DNA of 64,000 bases from an uncultured Ruminococcus sp. (GTDB taxonomy: Bacteria; Bacillota; Clostridia; Oscillospirales; Ruminococcaceae): the NCBI GenBank assembly GCA_900539095.1, contig UQAR01000001.1, positions 1 through 64,000 of the forward strand. The letters are read 5' to 3'. Every line of letters starts with the position of its first letter. The first letter of the stretch is position 1. Shown one piece after another: positions 16,974-25,194 of the stretch. The notes beneath the pieces are model-generated. The model worked only from the letters and a program-made list of their open reading frames with translations. It was not told where the DNA came from and made no database searches. Position numbers and translations under genes: made by a program.

Positions 16974-17192
16974 TTACTTAGCTCTCCATGTGATTCTTCC
17001 CTTTGTCAAGTCATACGGTGACATTTCGACCGTTACCTTATCTCCGGGCACGATACGAATATAATTCATACGCAGCTTACCCGAAATATGAGCAAGGATT
17101 TTATGACCGTTTGAAAGTTCTACCAGAAACGTTGCATTTGGCTTAGCCTCAATTACCGTTCCCTCAAGTTCGATAACGTCTTCCTTTGACAT
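16974..17192 (-). CDS. infA: Translation initiation factor IF-1
   Basis: The protein has 72 residues, a single S1-like OB fold: MSKEDVIELEGTVIEAKPNA at the start, then GKLRMNYIRIVPGDKV and DLTKGRITWRAK at the end. IF-1 blocks the A site during initiation. Its start overlaps the upstream KOW gene stop by one base (TAATG). Confidence 0.97.
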   Translation of the reverse strand: MSKEDVIELEGTVIEAKPNATFLVELSNGHKILAHISGKLRMNYIRIVPGDKVTVEMSPYDLTKGRITWRAK

Positions 17193-17491
17193 TAAAAAAC
17201 CTCCCCATCTAAAAGGTTTTGGTCTGCTGTAACACGGTTTGGGTCAAAACCTTGTATCAGCCGTCTTAATTTCCTGTTTGTCAGCTCTTCGGTGCTGATG
17301 TTGACGCCCGCAGGTGAAATGTGTTTCATGTTTTTCCGCTTTGGCTTTTCGAGCTTTCGCTCCTTGCCGTCTGCGATATACACAAAACCGCCGTCGGCAG
17401 CTACCGCAACAAAATATCTGCCCTTATCACGGCCTGCGTTCGCAAGCACCACTGAACCGATCGGTATATCTACAACGCTTTTCTCCGTCAT
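17192..17491 (-). CDS. KOW-domain RNA-binding protein (L14e-like)
   Basis: The protein has 99 residues with a KOW/L14e-type motif near the N-terminus (IPIGSVVLANAGRDKGRYF, about 9-27), where GRDKG is the usual turn. The rest is basic (KLEKPKRKNMKHIS). Genes of this type sit between map and infA in many Clostridia, as here, and are taken to bind ribosomal RNA; the exact role is not known. The start overlaps map by four bases (ATGA) and the stop overlaps infA by one base. Confidence 0.85.
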   Translation of the reverse strand: MTEKSVVDIPIGSVVLANAGRDKGRYFVAVAADGGFVYIADGKERKLEKPKRKNMKHISPAGVNISTEELTNRKLRRLIQGFDPNRVTADQNLLDGEVF

Positions 17492-18234
17492 ACTTTGGTC
17501 AGAATAACTGCCCCGTCAGGAGTAACTGCGATTGTATGCTCAAAATGAGCCGCCCACTTGCCGTCTTTTGTCTTAACAGTCCAACCGTCAGGCATTGTCT
17601 TGATATCAGCTGTACCCATGTTTATCATAGGCTCTATAGCTATTACCATTCCTGCCACAAGTCTGATTCCGTGACCAGCCTTGCCATAGTTTGGAACTTC
17701 AGGATCTTCGTGCAGGTTTTTGCCCACACCGTGACCAACGAACTGTCTTACAACGGAGTAGCCGTTGTCCTCATTGTATTTCTGAATGGCCGCACCCAAG
17801 TCGCCAAGTCTAACGCCAGGCTTTACCATATCTATTGCAAGATACAGACTTTCTTCGGTGGACTTCATCAGAGCCTCTGCCTCAGGGGAAATCTTGCCTA
17901 CAGCAAAGGTCTTGCAGGAATCTCCGTGGTAGCCGTCGATGTAAGCACCAACGTCCACTGAAACGATGTCGCCCTCGCAGAGTTTGCGTGGACCGGGGAT
18001 ACCGTGGATTATCTCATCGTTGACGGAAATGCAGGCTGAGCCTGGAAATCCGCCGTAGCCAAGAAAGCTTGGCTTTGCACCATGAGAAGTGATATATCTG
18101 TGAACGACTTTATCAAGCTCGTAGGTAGTCATACCCGGTCTGATAGCCTCGCCCGCAGCGATCAATGCTCCGGCGGTTATTGCACCCGCCTTCTGCATTT
18201 TCTCGATCTCTTTGTTGGATTTAACGCATATCAT
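17488..18234 (-). CDS. map: Type I methionine aminopeptidase
   Basis: The protein has 248 residues with the pita-bread fold. The five metal ligands are visible in order: two Asp in SVDVGAYIDGYHGDSC (about 91-106), His in VGHGVGKNLHEDP, Glu in AIEPMINMG and Glu in HFEHTIAVT. It removes the initiator methionine from nascent proteins. There is no N-terminal SEC-C zinc extension. It sits between adk and the KOW gene. Confidence 0.97.
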   Translation of the reverse strand: MICVKSNKEIEKMQKAGAITAGALIAAGEAIRPGMTTYELDKVVHRYITSHGAKPSFLGYGGFPGSACISVNDEIIHGIPGPRKLCEGDIVSVDVGAYIDGYHGDSCKTFAVGKISPEAEALMKSTEESLYLAIDMVKPGVRLGDLGAAIQKYNEDNGYSVVRQFVGHGVGKNLHEDPEVPNYGKAGHGIRLVAGMVIAIEPMINMGTADIKTMPDGWTVKTKDGKWAAHFEHTIAVTPDGAVILTKV

Positions 18235-18251
18235 TAAAAACGCCTCGGATT

Positions 18252-18884
18252 CTATGCCTTAACGGCCTCAAGGACTAACTTAGAAGTGTCCTCTACCTTA
18301 TCCTGTCCCTCAACGGTAACAAGCTTGCCCTGTTTGCCGTAATAATCTTTGAGAGGGGCTGTTGATTTGTGATATGTCTGAAGTCTGCTGATGACTGTAG
18401 CAGGCTCGTCGTCCTTACGGATAACGATAGGCTTGCCGCAAACGTCGCACACACCCTCTACCTTTGAAGGCTTGAAAGCTGTGTGGTAAGTAGCACCGCA
18501 GTCAAGGCAAACTCTTCTGCCAGACAGTCTTTCCTGAATAGTTTCGTCTGGAACATATATCTCGATGACCTTGTCTATCTTAACGCCCATAGCGTCAAGA
18601 GCCTCAGCCTGAGGAACTGTTCTTGGGAAACCGTCCAGAATAAAACCGTTCTGAGCGTCAGGCTCAGCGATCCTGTCCTTGAGGATACCAATTACGATAT
18701 CGTCTGATACAAGGTCGCCTGCGTCCATAGCAGCCTTAGCCTTGAGACCGTACTCAGTGCCAGCCTTAACAGCCGCTCTGAGCATATTGCCTGTAGAAAT
18801 AGTAGGAATGTTCAGAGCCTTGCAGATAACCTCAGCCTGAGTTCCTTTTCCCGCACCGGGAGCACCTAAAAGAATGATATTCAT
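18252..18884 (-). CDS. adk: Adenylate kinase, zinc-LID type
   Basis: The protein has 210 residues. The P-loop is GAPGAGKGT at 7-15, and the core motif DGFPRTVPQAEALD is at about 84-97. The LID carries a four-cysteine zinc site (Cys126, Cys129, Cys146, Cys149), typical of Gram-positive enzymes. It interconverts AMP, ADP and ATP. It follows secY by 38 bases, as in B. subtilis. Confidence 0.97.
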   Translation of the reverse strand: MNIILLGAPGAGKGTQAEVICKALNIPTISTGNMLRAAVKAGTEYGLKAKAAMDAGDLVSDDIVIGILKDRIAEPDAQNGFILDGFPRTVPQAEALDAMGVKIDKVIEIYVPDETIQERLSGRRVCLDCGATYHTAFKPSKVEGVCDVCGKPIVIRKDDEPATVISRLQTYHKSTAPLKDYYGKQGKLVTVEGQDKVEDTSKLVLEAVKA

Positions 18885-18922
18885 TTTTAACTCCTTTTTA
18901 TCTCAAACGTAAAGCCTATGGT

Positions 18923-20218
18923 TTATTCAAGGAAACCCTTATGATGACGCATCATCATCTGAGATTCCATAGTTCTTGCTGTTTCAAGAGCTACTGATAC
19001 AACGATGAGTATCGAAGTACCGCCCATTGCAATATTCATCTTTGTGATCGAAGTAAAGATAATAGGGAAGATAGCGATTATTCCGAGGAACACAGCTCCT
19101 ACCAATGTTATCTTTGACAAAACCTTCTTGAGATAATCGGAAGTTGGTCTGCCCGGTCTGATACCAGGGATACCGCCGTTATTCTGTCTGAGGTTGTTAG
19201 CGATCTCAAGCGGATTGTACTGCATTGAAACGTAGAAATAGTTAAAGCCGATTATCAGCACAAAGTACAGACAAGCGTAGAACGGATGAGTGTACTCAAA
19301 CCAATGGAGGAAGTGATCGTAGAAACTTCCGCTCTTAGGTTCAATAAACATCTTGAGTGTTGAAGGCAGTGACATGAAAGCCATTGCAAAGATGATAGGC
19401 ATAACGCCGCTCATTGCGATCTTGATCGGAATGAAAGTATTCTGACCGCCGTACTGTTTTCTGCCGACTACTCTCTTAGCGTACTGTATCGGTATTCTTC
19501 TTTCAGCCTCATTCATGAAGATGATAAAGCCTATCATCAGAACGAACACAACAAGTATAGCAATTACGAGAATGATGTTCTTAGCCTCGCCTGTCTTCAT
19601 ATAGTCGAACAGACCGAGAACTGCTGAAGGACCTCTAGCAATGATACCTGCGAACAGGAGCATTGAGATACCGTTTCCGATACCCTTCTCGTTGATCTCA
19701 TCACCGAGCCAGATAGTCAGTGATGCACCTGCTGTAAAGCAAGCGATAATAACGAGCTCTGCGAAGATCTTGCTGAAACCGTCGGTATAAACGACAGCAC
19801 CTGCTTTTTTCATAGTGAGGTAATAAGCCCACGCCTGGAAAATAGCGATAGCAAGCGACGCATACTTTGTTATCTTGTTAAGTTTCTTTCTGCCCTCAGG
19901 ACCTTCCTTCTGGAGTCTTTCCAGTGGTGGAAGGGCATAGGTCAAAAGCTGAATAATGATCTGTGCATTGATATAAGGTGAAACGGAAAGTGCCAAGAGG
20001 GTAGCTTTCGAGAAGTTACCTCCTGACAGAACGTTCAGATAACTGAAAAAGTCACCTGACGAGGCACTCTGCTCAAACCAACTCGACAATGCAACTGAAT
20101 CGAGATATGGAACAGGCACCGTACCGCCCACTCTGTAGATGATGATGATGAAAAAAGTAAATAGAAGTTTTTTTCTTAATTCCGGAACTCTCCAGGCATT
20201 ACGAAATGTCTCTATCAC
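18923..20218 (-). CDS. secY: Preprotein translocase subunit SecY
   Basis: The protein has 431 residues and ten membrane segments, starting with FRNAWRVPELRKKLLFTF and containing the plug/lateral-gate features (TVPVPYLD, about 32-39) and the late cytoplasmic loop GGIPGIRPGRPTSDYL (about 345-360). It forms the SecYEG channel. secE is also in this window (37.3-37.5 kb). It starts two bases after the rplO stop. Confidence 0.98.
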   Translation of the reverse strand: MIETFRNAWRVPELRKKLLFTFFIIIIYRVGGTVPVPYLDSVALSSWFEQSASSGDFFSYLNVLSGGNFSKATLLALSVSPYINAQIIIQLLTYALPPLERLQKEGPEGRKKLNKITKYASLAIAIFQAWAYYLTMKKAGAVVYTDGFSKIFAELVIIACFTAGASLTIWLGDEINEKGIGNGISMLLFAGIIARGPSAVLGLFDYMKTGEAKNIILVIAILVVFVLMIGFIIFMNEAERRIPIQYAKRVVGRKQYGGQNTFIPIKIAMSGVMPIIFAMAFMSLPSTLKMFIEPKSGSFYDHFLHWFEYTHPFYACLYFVLIIGFNYFYVSMQYNPLEIANNLRQNNGGIPGIRPGRPTSDYLKKVLSKITLVGAVFLGIIAIFPIIFTSITKMNIAMGGTSILIVVSVALETARTMESQMMMRHHKGFLE

Positions 20219-20220
20219 AA

Positions 20221-20661
20221 TTACATCACCTCAACCTTCCCGCCTGCCTTTTCAATCTTTTCCTTAGCAGCTGCTGAGAACTTTGCAGCTTTAACGGTAA
20301 GGTTTTTAGTTAATTCGCCGTTTCCAAGGACCTTAACGCCGTCAAGTTCCTTCTTGATGATGCCTGAAGCTTTAAGAAGCTCAGTATCAACAACTGTGCC
20401 GTCAACAAATCTATCAAGATCAGATACATTTACGATAGCATACTTTGTTGCGAAAATATTGTTGAATCCACGCTTAGGGATTCTTCTTGCGAGCATTGTC
20501 TGTCCGCCTTCAAAGCCCGGTCTTATTCCGCCGCCGGAACGAGCCTTCTGACCCTTATGTCCCTTACCTGCGGTCTTTCCGTTACCGGAACCGTGACCTC
20601 TGCCCTTGCGTTTGCTCTCCTTTACGGAGCCTGCAACAGGTGATAATTCGTGCAGTTTCAT
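20221..20661 (-). CDS. rplO: 50S ribosomal protein L15
   Basis: The protein has 146 residues with the glycine- and lysine-rich N-terminal extension KESKRKGRGHGSGNGKTAGKG (15-35) and a globular C-terminal half. It is a late-assembly 23S rRNA binder. It follows rpmD in the spc order. Confidence 0.97.
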   Translation of the reverse strand: MKLHELSPVAGSVKESKRKGRGHGSGNGKTAGKGHKGQKARSGGGIRPGFEGGQTMLARRIPKRGFNNIFATKYAIVNVSDLDRFVDGTVVDTELLKASGIIKKELDGVKVLGNGELTKNLTVKAAKFSAAAKEKIEKAGGKVEVM

Positions 20662-20676
20662 TCAGATTGCACCTCC

Positions 20677-20853
20677 TTATGCTTCAGTTACTTTAATAAG
20701 ATGGGAGATAACCTTTACCTTTCCCTTTGTCTGAGGATTGTCAGGCTGACAAGTCTTATCCCCGATTTTTCTGAGACCCAGTGAATTAGCGGTTGCGATC
20801 TGCTTTTCGCTTCTTCCGTTAAGGCTCTTTATCAGTTCGATGTTAATTGCCAT
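20677..20853 (-). CDS. rpmD: 50S ribosomal protein L30
   Basis: This is a 58-residue protein from ATG at 20853 to TAA at 20679-20677. It starts MAINIELIKSLNGRSEKQIA and has the family turn LGLRKIGD. A GGAGGA ribosome-binding site precedes it. It fills the small gap between rpsE and rplO, its normal position. Confidence 0.95.
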   Translation of the reverse strand: MAINIELIKSLNGRSEKQIATANSLGLRKIGDKTCQPDNPQTKGKVKVISHLIKVTEA

Positions 20854-20867
20854 AACTGTTATCCTCC

Positions 20868-21368
20868 TTAGCCTGTAATTTCTTTTACTGTCTTGCCTCT
20901 GAGAGCTGCTACTGTTTCAGCACTTCTTACGTTTGCAAGACCGTTTATTGTAGCTCTTACTGCGTTGTAAGGATTGTTTGAACGGAGCTGCTTAGCTCTG
21001 ATATCCTTGATTCCAGCAGCCTCTACAACGGCTCTTACTGTGCCGCCTGCGATAACTCCAGTACCTGGTGCTGCAGGCTTGAGAAGAACCTCGCCTGCAC
21101 CGAACTTACCGATAATTTCGTGTGGGATTGTTGTTCCCTTGAGTGAAATTCTGATAAGGTTCTTCTTGGCGTCCTGGATTGCCTTTCTGATTGCGTCAGG
21201 AACTTCTCCTGATTTACCGATTCCGAAACCTACTACTCCGTTTCCGTCGCCTACTACTACGAGGACTGAGAACTTCATTATACGGCCGCCCTTAACAGTC
21301 TTTGATACTCTGTTTATTGCTACGACCTTTTCAGTAAGTTCCATGTTTGAAGCATCTATTAAAGCCAA
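20868..21368 (-). CDS. rpsE: 30S ribosomal protein S5
   Basis: The protein has 166 residues. The N-terminal double-stranded-RNA-like domain has RVSKTVKGGRIMKFSVLVVVGD split over about 20-41, with GFGIGKSGEVPDAIRKA following, and the C-terminal domain has AAGIKDIRAKQLRSNN. It helps decoding fidelity and the mRNA entry helicase. Confidence 0.98.
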   Translation of the reverse strand: MALIDASNMELTEKVVAINRVSKTVKGGRIMKFSVLVVVGDGNGVVGFGIGKSGEVPDAIRKAIQDAKKNLIRISLKGTTIPHEIIGKFGAGEVLLKPAAPGTGVIAGGTVRAVVEAAGIKDIRAKQLRSNNPYNAVRATINGLANVRSAETVAALRGKTVKEITG

Positions 21369-21383
21369 TGTTTACCCTCCTCT

Positions 21384-21743
21384 TTAGAACTTGAGTCCGC
21401 CTTCACGGGCTCCGTCTGCCAACTCCTGAACACGTCCGTGGTAAAGGTAGCCGCCTCTGTCGAATACGACATTCTCGATGCCCTTTGCCTTAGCCGCCTG
21501 AGCGATCATTTCGCCGACCTTACGAGCACCTTCCTTGTTGCCGCCATTGCCTTCAAAGTCCTTGGACATTGAGGATGCACTGCAAAGTGTTACGCCGTTT
21601 ATGTCGTCGATAACCTGTGCATAAATATGCTTAGAGGAGCGGAATACGTTGAGGCGAGGACAATCAGCTGTGCCGTTGATCTTGTTGCGGACTCTCTGAT
21701 GTCTTTTTGCTCTTGCCTTAGCTCTGTCAAGCTTTTTAACCAT
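21384..21743 (-). CDS. rplR: 50S ribosomal protein L18
   Basis: The protein has 119 residues, starting with the basic AKRHQRVRNKINGTADCPRL and ending DRGGYLYHGRVQELADGARE, both typical. It binds 5S rRNA with L5. It follows rplF by 18 bases. Confidence 0.98.
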   Translation of the reverse strand: MVKKLDRAKARAKRHQRVRNKINGTADCPRLNVFRSSKHIYAQVIDDINGVTLCSASSMSKDFEGNGGNKEGARKVGEMIAQAAKAKGIENVVFDRGGYLYHGRVQELADGAREGGLKF

Positions 21744-21761
21744 AGTAATTCTCTCCTTTTA

Positions 21762-22313
21762 TTACTTCTTGCTGCCCTTACCAGCCTTACCTTCCTTACG
21801 GATAACATACTCGCCTTCGTAACGAATACCCTTACCCTTATAAGGCTCTGGTGGACGCTTCTCACGGATCTCACAAGCAAACTGACCTACTTCCTGCTTG
21901 TCGCAGCCTGAAATTACGATGTGGTTTGCGTCAGGTACGTCGATCTTGATAGTATCTGTCTCAGGAACGATTACCTGATGAGAAAAACCAAGGTTCATAA
22001 CAAGGTTCTTACCCTGTTTCTGTGCTCTGTAACCTACACCAACGATCTCAAGCTTCTTTGCGAAACCGTCTGTAACACCCTCTACCATGTTGTGTACGAG
22101 TGTTCTTGTCAGACCGTGCAGTGACTTGTGGAACTTATCCTCTGTAGGACGCTCTACTGTGATCACGCCGTCTGCACACTTTATTATCATATCCTTGTGG
22201 AACTCTTTTGTGAGTGAACCCTTAGGACCCTTTACTGTAACTACGTTTCCGTCTGCAACAGTAACCTCTACACCTGCAGGAACACTAATTGGCTTAATAC
22301 CTATTCTTGACAT
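21762..22313 (-). CDS. rplF: 50S ribosomal protein L6
   Basis: The protein has 183 residues with two similar RNA-binding domains. MSRIGIKPISVPAGVEVTV opens the first and the C-terminal PEPYKGKGIRYEGEYVIRKEG closes the second, followed by a short lysine-rich tail. It lies near the sarcin-ricin loop. Confidence 0.98.
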   Translation of the reverse strand: MSRIGIKPISVPAGVEVTVADGNVVTVKGPKGSLTKEFHKDMIIKCADGVITVERPTEDKFHKSLHGLTRTLVHNMVEGVTDGFAKKLEIVGVGYRAQKQGKNLVMNLGFSHQVIVPETDTIKIDVPDANHIVISGCDKQEVGQFACEIREKRPPEPYKGKGIRYEGEYVIRKEGKAGKGSKK

Positions 22314-22326
22314 AACTTAGTCCTCC

Positions 22327-22725
22327 TTACCAGATGAATGCGAGAACTTCGCCGCCGACATTCAGCTCTCTAGCCTTCTTGTCAGTGATAACGCCCTTAG
22401 ATGTTGATACGATCGCAATACCAAGGCCCTTTATAACCTTTGGCATATCCTCGCAGCTTGCGTAAATTCTCAGACCCGGCTTTGAAACTCTTCTGAGTCC
22501 TGTGATGACCGGATTTCTGTTCTCGTCATATTTAAGAGTAATTCTAATGATACCCTGCTTACCGTCTTCAATGATCTTGAAGTCCTTAACGTATCCTTCG
22601 TCTACGAGGATCTGTGTGATAGACTTCTTCATATTAGATGCAGGAACGTCAACTGTTGCGTGCTTCGCAGTACTTGCGTTACGGATTCTTGTAAGAAGAT
22701 CCGCTATTGTATCAGTAATTTGCAT
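22327..22725 (-). CDS. rpsH: 30S ribosomal protein S8
   Basis: The protein has 132 residues, starting MQITDTIADLLTRIRNA and ending VGGEVLAFIW, with STSKGVITDKKARE as the RNA-contact loop. It binds the central domain of 16S rRNA and represses the spc operon in some bacteria. Confidence 0.98.
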   Translation of the reverse strand: MQITDTIADLLTRIRNASTAKHATVDVPASNMKKSITQILVDEGYVKDFKIIEDGKQGIIRITLKYDENRNPVITGLRRVSKPGLRIYASCEDMPKVIKGLGIAIVSTSKGVITDKKARELNVGGEVLAFIW

Positions 22726-22741
22726 GCGTGTTAACCTCCTT

Positions 22742-22927
22742 TTACCAACTAGCCTTCTTAACTCCCGGAATCTTACCCTCGTGAGCCAATTCTCTGAAAC
22801 AGATACGGCAAACGCCGAACTTTCTCAGATAAGCATGAGGTCTTCCGCAAATCTTACATCTGTTGTAAGCACGAGTGGAATATTTAGGCGTAGCCTGCTG
22901 TTTGTTGATCATAGCCTTCTTAGCCAT
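22742..22927 (-). CDS. rpsN: 30S ribosomal protein S14, zinc form (type Z)
   Basis: The protein has 61 residues. Cys24, Cys27, Cys40 and Cys43 (CKIC, CRIC) form the zinc ribbon of the short S14 type. This is the ancestral, zinc-dependent form; no zinc-independent paralogue is in the window. Confidence 0.97.
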   Translation of the reverse strand: MAKKAMINKQQATPKYSTRAYNRCKICGRPHAYLRKFGVCRICFRELAHEGKIPGVKKASW

Positions 22928-22941
22928 TTTTTATCCTCCTC

Positions 22942-23484
22942 TTACTTATCAGCAAATGGAGCACCCATAAGTGAAAGCAGCTCCTTTGCCTCTTCGTCAG
23001 TTTTTGCAGTTGTGATAAAGTTAATATCCATACCACGAACCTTATCAATCTTATCGTATTCGATCTCAGGGAAGATCAGCTGCTCTTTAAGACCAGTAGA
23101 GTAGTTACCTCTGCCGTCGAAAGAGTTAGGGTTGATGCCTCTGAAGTCTCTTACACGAGGAAATGCTACGTTGAAAAGTCTGTCAACGAATTCATACATT
23201 TTCTCTGCTCTCAGTGTTACCTTAACACCGATGATCTGTCCATCTCTAAGCTTGAAGTTAGCAACGGACTTCTTTGCCTTACAAACGATCGGCTTCTGTC
23301 CTGTGATAGCAGCCAGATCAGTCATGATAGCGTCGATAACCTTCTTGTTATCCTTATCTGCACCGCAGCCCACGTTGATAACTACCTTATCAAGCTTTGG
23401 GATCTGCATAACGTTAGCGTACTGGAATTTCTTCATCATAGCAGGAGCTACGTCGCTAACATAATATTCTTTAAGTCTAGCCAT
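22942..23484 (-). CDS. rplE: 50S ribosomal protein L5
   Basis: The protein has 180 residues, with QIPKLDKVVINVGCGA near the start, the P-site loop GITGQKP-like AAITGQKPIVCKAKKS and RDFRGINPNSFDGRGNYS. It binds 5S rRNA and contacts P-site tRNA. Confidence 0.98.
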   Translation of the reverse strand: MARLKEYYVSDVAPAMMKKFQYANVMQIPKLDKVVINVGCGADKDNKKVIDAIMTDLAAITGQKPIVCKAKKSVANFKLRDGQIIGVKVTLRAEKMYEFVDRLFNVAFPRVRDFRGINPNSFDGRGNYSTGLKEQLIFPEIEYDKIDKVRGMDINFITTAKTDEEAKELLSLMGAPFADK

Positions 23485-23500
23485 CGTAATATCCTCCTAA

Positions 23501-23824
23501 TTAAAATTCTTCGCCGCAGTCTGCGTTCTTGCAGACTCTTACTTTAGTACCGTCCTCAAGGAACTTATGAGCGACTCTTGTTGGCTTGCCGCACTTAGGG
23601 CAAACTGCCTGTACCTTTGATGCGTACATTGCAGCCTCTGCCTCAACTATGCCGCCCTGCTCGCCCTGACGTCTTGGCTTAACGTGCTTTGTAGCAATGT
23701 TAAGACCTTCAACGATTACCTTTCCCTCCTTTGGGGAAACTTCCAGGACCTTGCCCTTTTTACCCTTGTCCTTACCGGAGAGGATAACGACGGTGTCGCC
23801 TGTTTTTACATGTACCTTATTCAT
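23501..23824 (-). CDS. rplX: 50S ribosomal protein L24 with extra cysteine motif
   Basis: The protein has 107 residues. The N-terminal KOW motif KTGDTVVILSGKDKGKKGKV (7-26) is normal. The C-terminal part carries Cys75, Cys78, Cys98 and Cys103 (CPKCGKPTRV, later CKNADC), which resemble a zinc ribbon. Many L24 proteins lack these cysteines. L24 starts 50S assembly. Confidence 0.96.
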   Translation of the reverse strand: MNKVHVKTGDTVVILSGKDKGKKGKVLEVSPKEGKVIVEGLNIATKHVKPRRQGEQGGIVEAEAAMYASKVQAVCPKCGKPTRVAHKFLEDGTKVRVCKNADCGEEF

Positions 23825-23841
23825 TGTTACGACACCTCCAA

Positions 23842-24210
23842 TTACAGAACTTCCGGAGCAAGTGAAAGGATCTTCATATAATCCTTCTCTCTGAGCTCCT
23901 TAGCTACTGGTCCAAATATACGAGTACCTCTTGGGTTCTTGTCTTCTTTGATTATAACAGCTGCGTTTTCGTCAAAACGGATATATGTGCCGTCTGCACG
24001 ACGAAGACCCTTAGCTGAACGAACGATTACTGCTTTAACAACGTCGCCCTTTTTAACAACTCCGCCTGGTGTTGCCTTTTTAACAGAACAAACTACAACG
24101 TCACCGATGTTTGCATACTTTCTGCGTGTTCCGCCGAGTACCCTGATGCACATGAGCTCCTTTGCTCCGGAGTTATCTGCTACCTTCAGGTAAGTCTGCA
24201 TTTGTATCAC
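23842..24210 (-). CDS. rplN: 50S ribosomal protein L14
   Basis: The protein has 122 residues. It begins with GTG at 24210, preceded by AAAGGAGG; the resulting MIQMQTYLKVADNSGAKE is the family N-terminus. RIFGPVAKELREKDYMKILSLAPEVL ends it across two segments. It forms an inter-subunit bridge. Confidence 0.97.
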   Translation of the reverse strand: MIQMQTYLKVADNSGAKELMCIRVLGGTRRKYANIGDVVVCSVKKATPGGVVKKGDVVKAVIVRSAKGLRRADGTYIRFDENAAVIIKEDKNPRGTRIFGPVAKELREKDYMKILSLAPEVL

Positions 24211-24283
24211 AGTGCGTTCCTCCTTTCAGAATTTAACGTGCGGTCGGCAGAAGTTATCTGCCACCTGCACTATTGCGTTTTAA

Positions 24284-24544
24284 TTACTTAGCCTTCTCAA
24301 GAACGTTAACAAGACGCCATCTCTTGTCCTTTGACAGAGGTCTTGTTTCCATAACTTCAACCTTGTCGCCTATATTGCAAACATTGTTTTCGTCATGTGC
24401 CTTTAGCTTAACTGTTCTCTTGATGATCTTCTTGTAAAGAGGGTGCTGTACGTTATCCTTGATAGCAACTACGATAGTCTTATCCATCTTGTTGGATACT
24501 ACAACGCCTACTCTAGTTTTTCTCAAATTTCTCTCTTCGCTCAC
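24284..24544 (-). CDS. rpsQ: 30S ribosomal protein S17
   Basis: The protein has 86 residues with an OB fold: RKTRVGVVVSNKMDKTIVV (8-26) and the loop KAHDENNVCNIGDKVEV. The 73-base gap before rplN has a GGCAGA/TCTGCC hairpin, a little longer than other spacers in this operon. Confidence 0.98.
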   Translation of the reverse strand: MSEERNLRKTRVGVVVSNKMDKTIVVAIKDNVQHPLYKKIIKRTVKLKAHDENNVCNIGDKVEVMETRPLSKDKRWRLVNVLEKAK

Positions 24545-24565
24545 AGTTAATCCTCCCTTCGAAAA

Positions 24566-24763
24566 TTACTGAACATTGGACTCTTGCTTACGAATGAATG
24601 TCTTAACACGAGCAATATCCTTCTTCACAGCCTGAAGTCTCTTAGGATTCTCCAGCTGATTTACAGCGTGCTGGAAACGAAGGTTAAAAAGCTCCTGCTT
24701 GAGCTCAGCGAGTTTGCTGTTGAGCTCATCGACTGTCATATCCTTGATTTCATTAGCCTTCAT
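24566..24763 (-). CDS. rpmC: 50S ribosomal protein L29
   Basis: The protein has 65 residues, two helices: EIKDMTVDELNSKLAELKQE and NLRFQHAVNQLENPKRL. It sits at the tunnel exit near L23. Its start overlaps the rplP stop by one base (TAATG). Confidence 0.98.
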   Translation of the reverse strand: MKANEIKDMTVDELNSKLAELKQELFNLRFQHAVNQLENPKRLQAVKKDIARVKTFIRKQESNVQ

Positions 24764-25194
24764 TATTGCTCACCACCCGTTTCTTGAGTATCTCTTTTAA
24801 CGAACTTACACTTGATCGGCAGCTTGTGCATTGCAAGACGCATTGCCTCTCTAGCTGTCTCTTCAGGTACTCCTGCGATCTCGAACATTACTCTGCCTGG
24901 CTTAACTACGGCTACCCAATACTCAGGTGCACCTTTACCTTTACCCATTCGAGTACCAAGAGGTTTTCTTGTTGCAGGCTTATCTGGGAAGATCTTGATC
25001 CAAACCTGACCGCCACGCTTGATGTATCTTGTCATTGCGATACGGGCAGCCTCGATCTGGTTTGATGTGATCCAAGCAGGCTGAAGGGCCTGAAGACCAT
25101 ACTCACCGTGAGAAACTGTATTTCCTCTCATGGCCTTGCCTGTCATACGGCCACGGTGCTGTTTTCTAAACTTTACTCTCTTTGGAAGCAGCAT
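24763..25194 (-). CDS. rplP: 50S ribosomal protein L16
   Basis: The protein has 143 residues, starting MLLPKRVKFRKQHRGRMTGK, with the family segments KIFPDKPATRKPLGTRMGKG and GAPEYWVAVVKPG. It helps shape the A site. It overlaps the rpsC stop by one base. Confidence 0.98.
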   Translation of the reverse strand: MLLPKRVKFRKQHRGRMTGKAMRGNTVSHGEYGLQALQPAWITSNQIEAARIAMTRYIKRGGQVWIKIFPDKPATRKPLGTRMGKGKGAPEYWVAVVKPGRVMFEIAGVPEETAREAMRLAMHKLPIKCKFVKRDTQETGGEQ

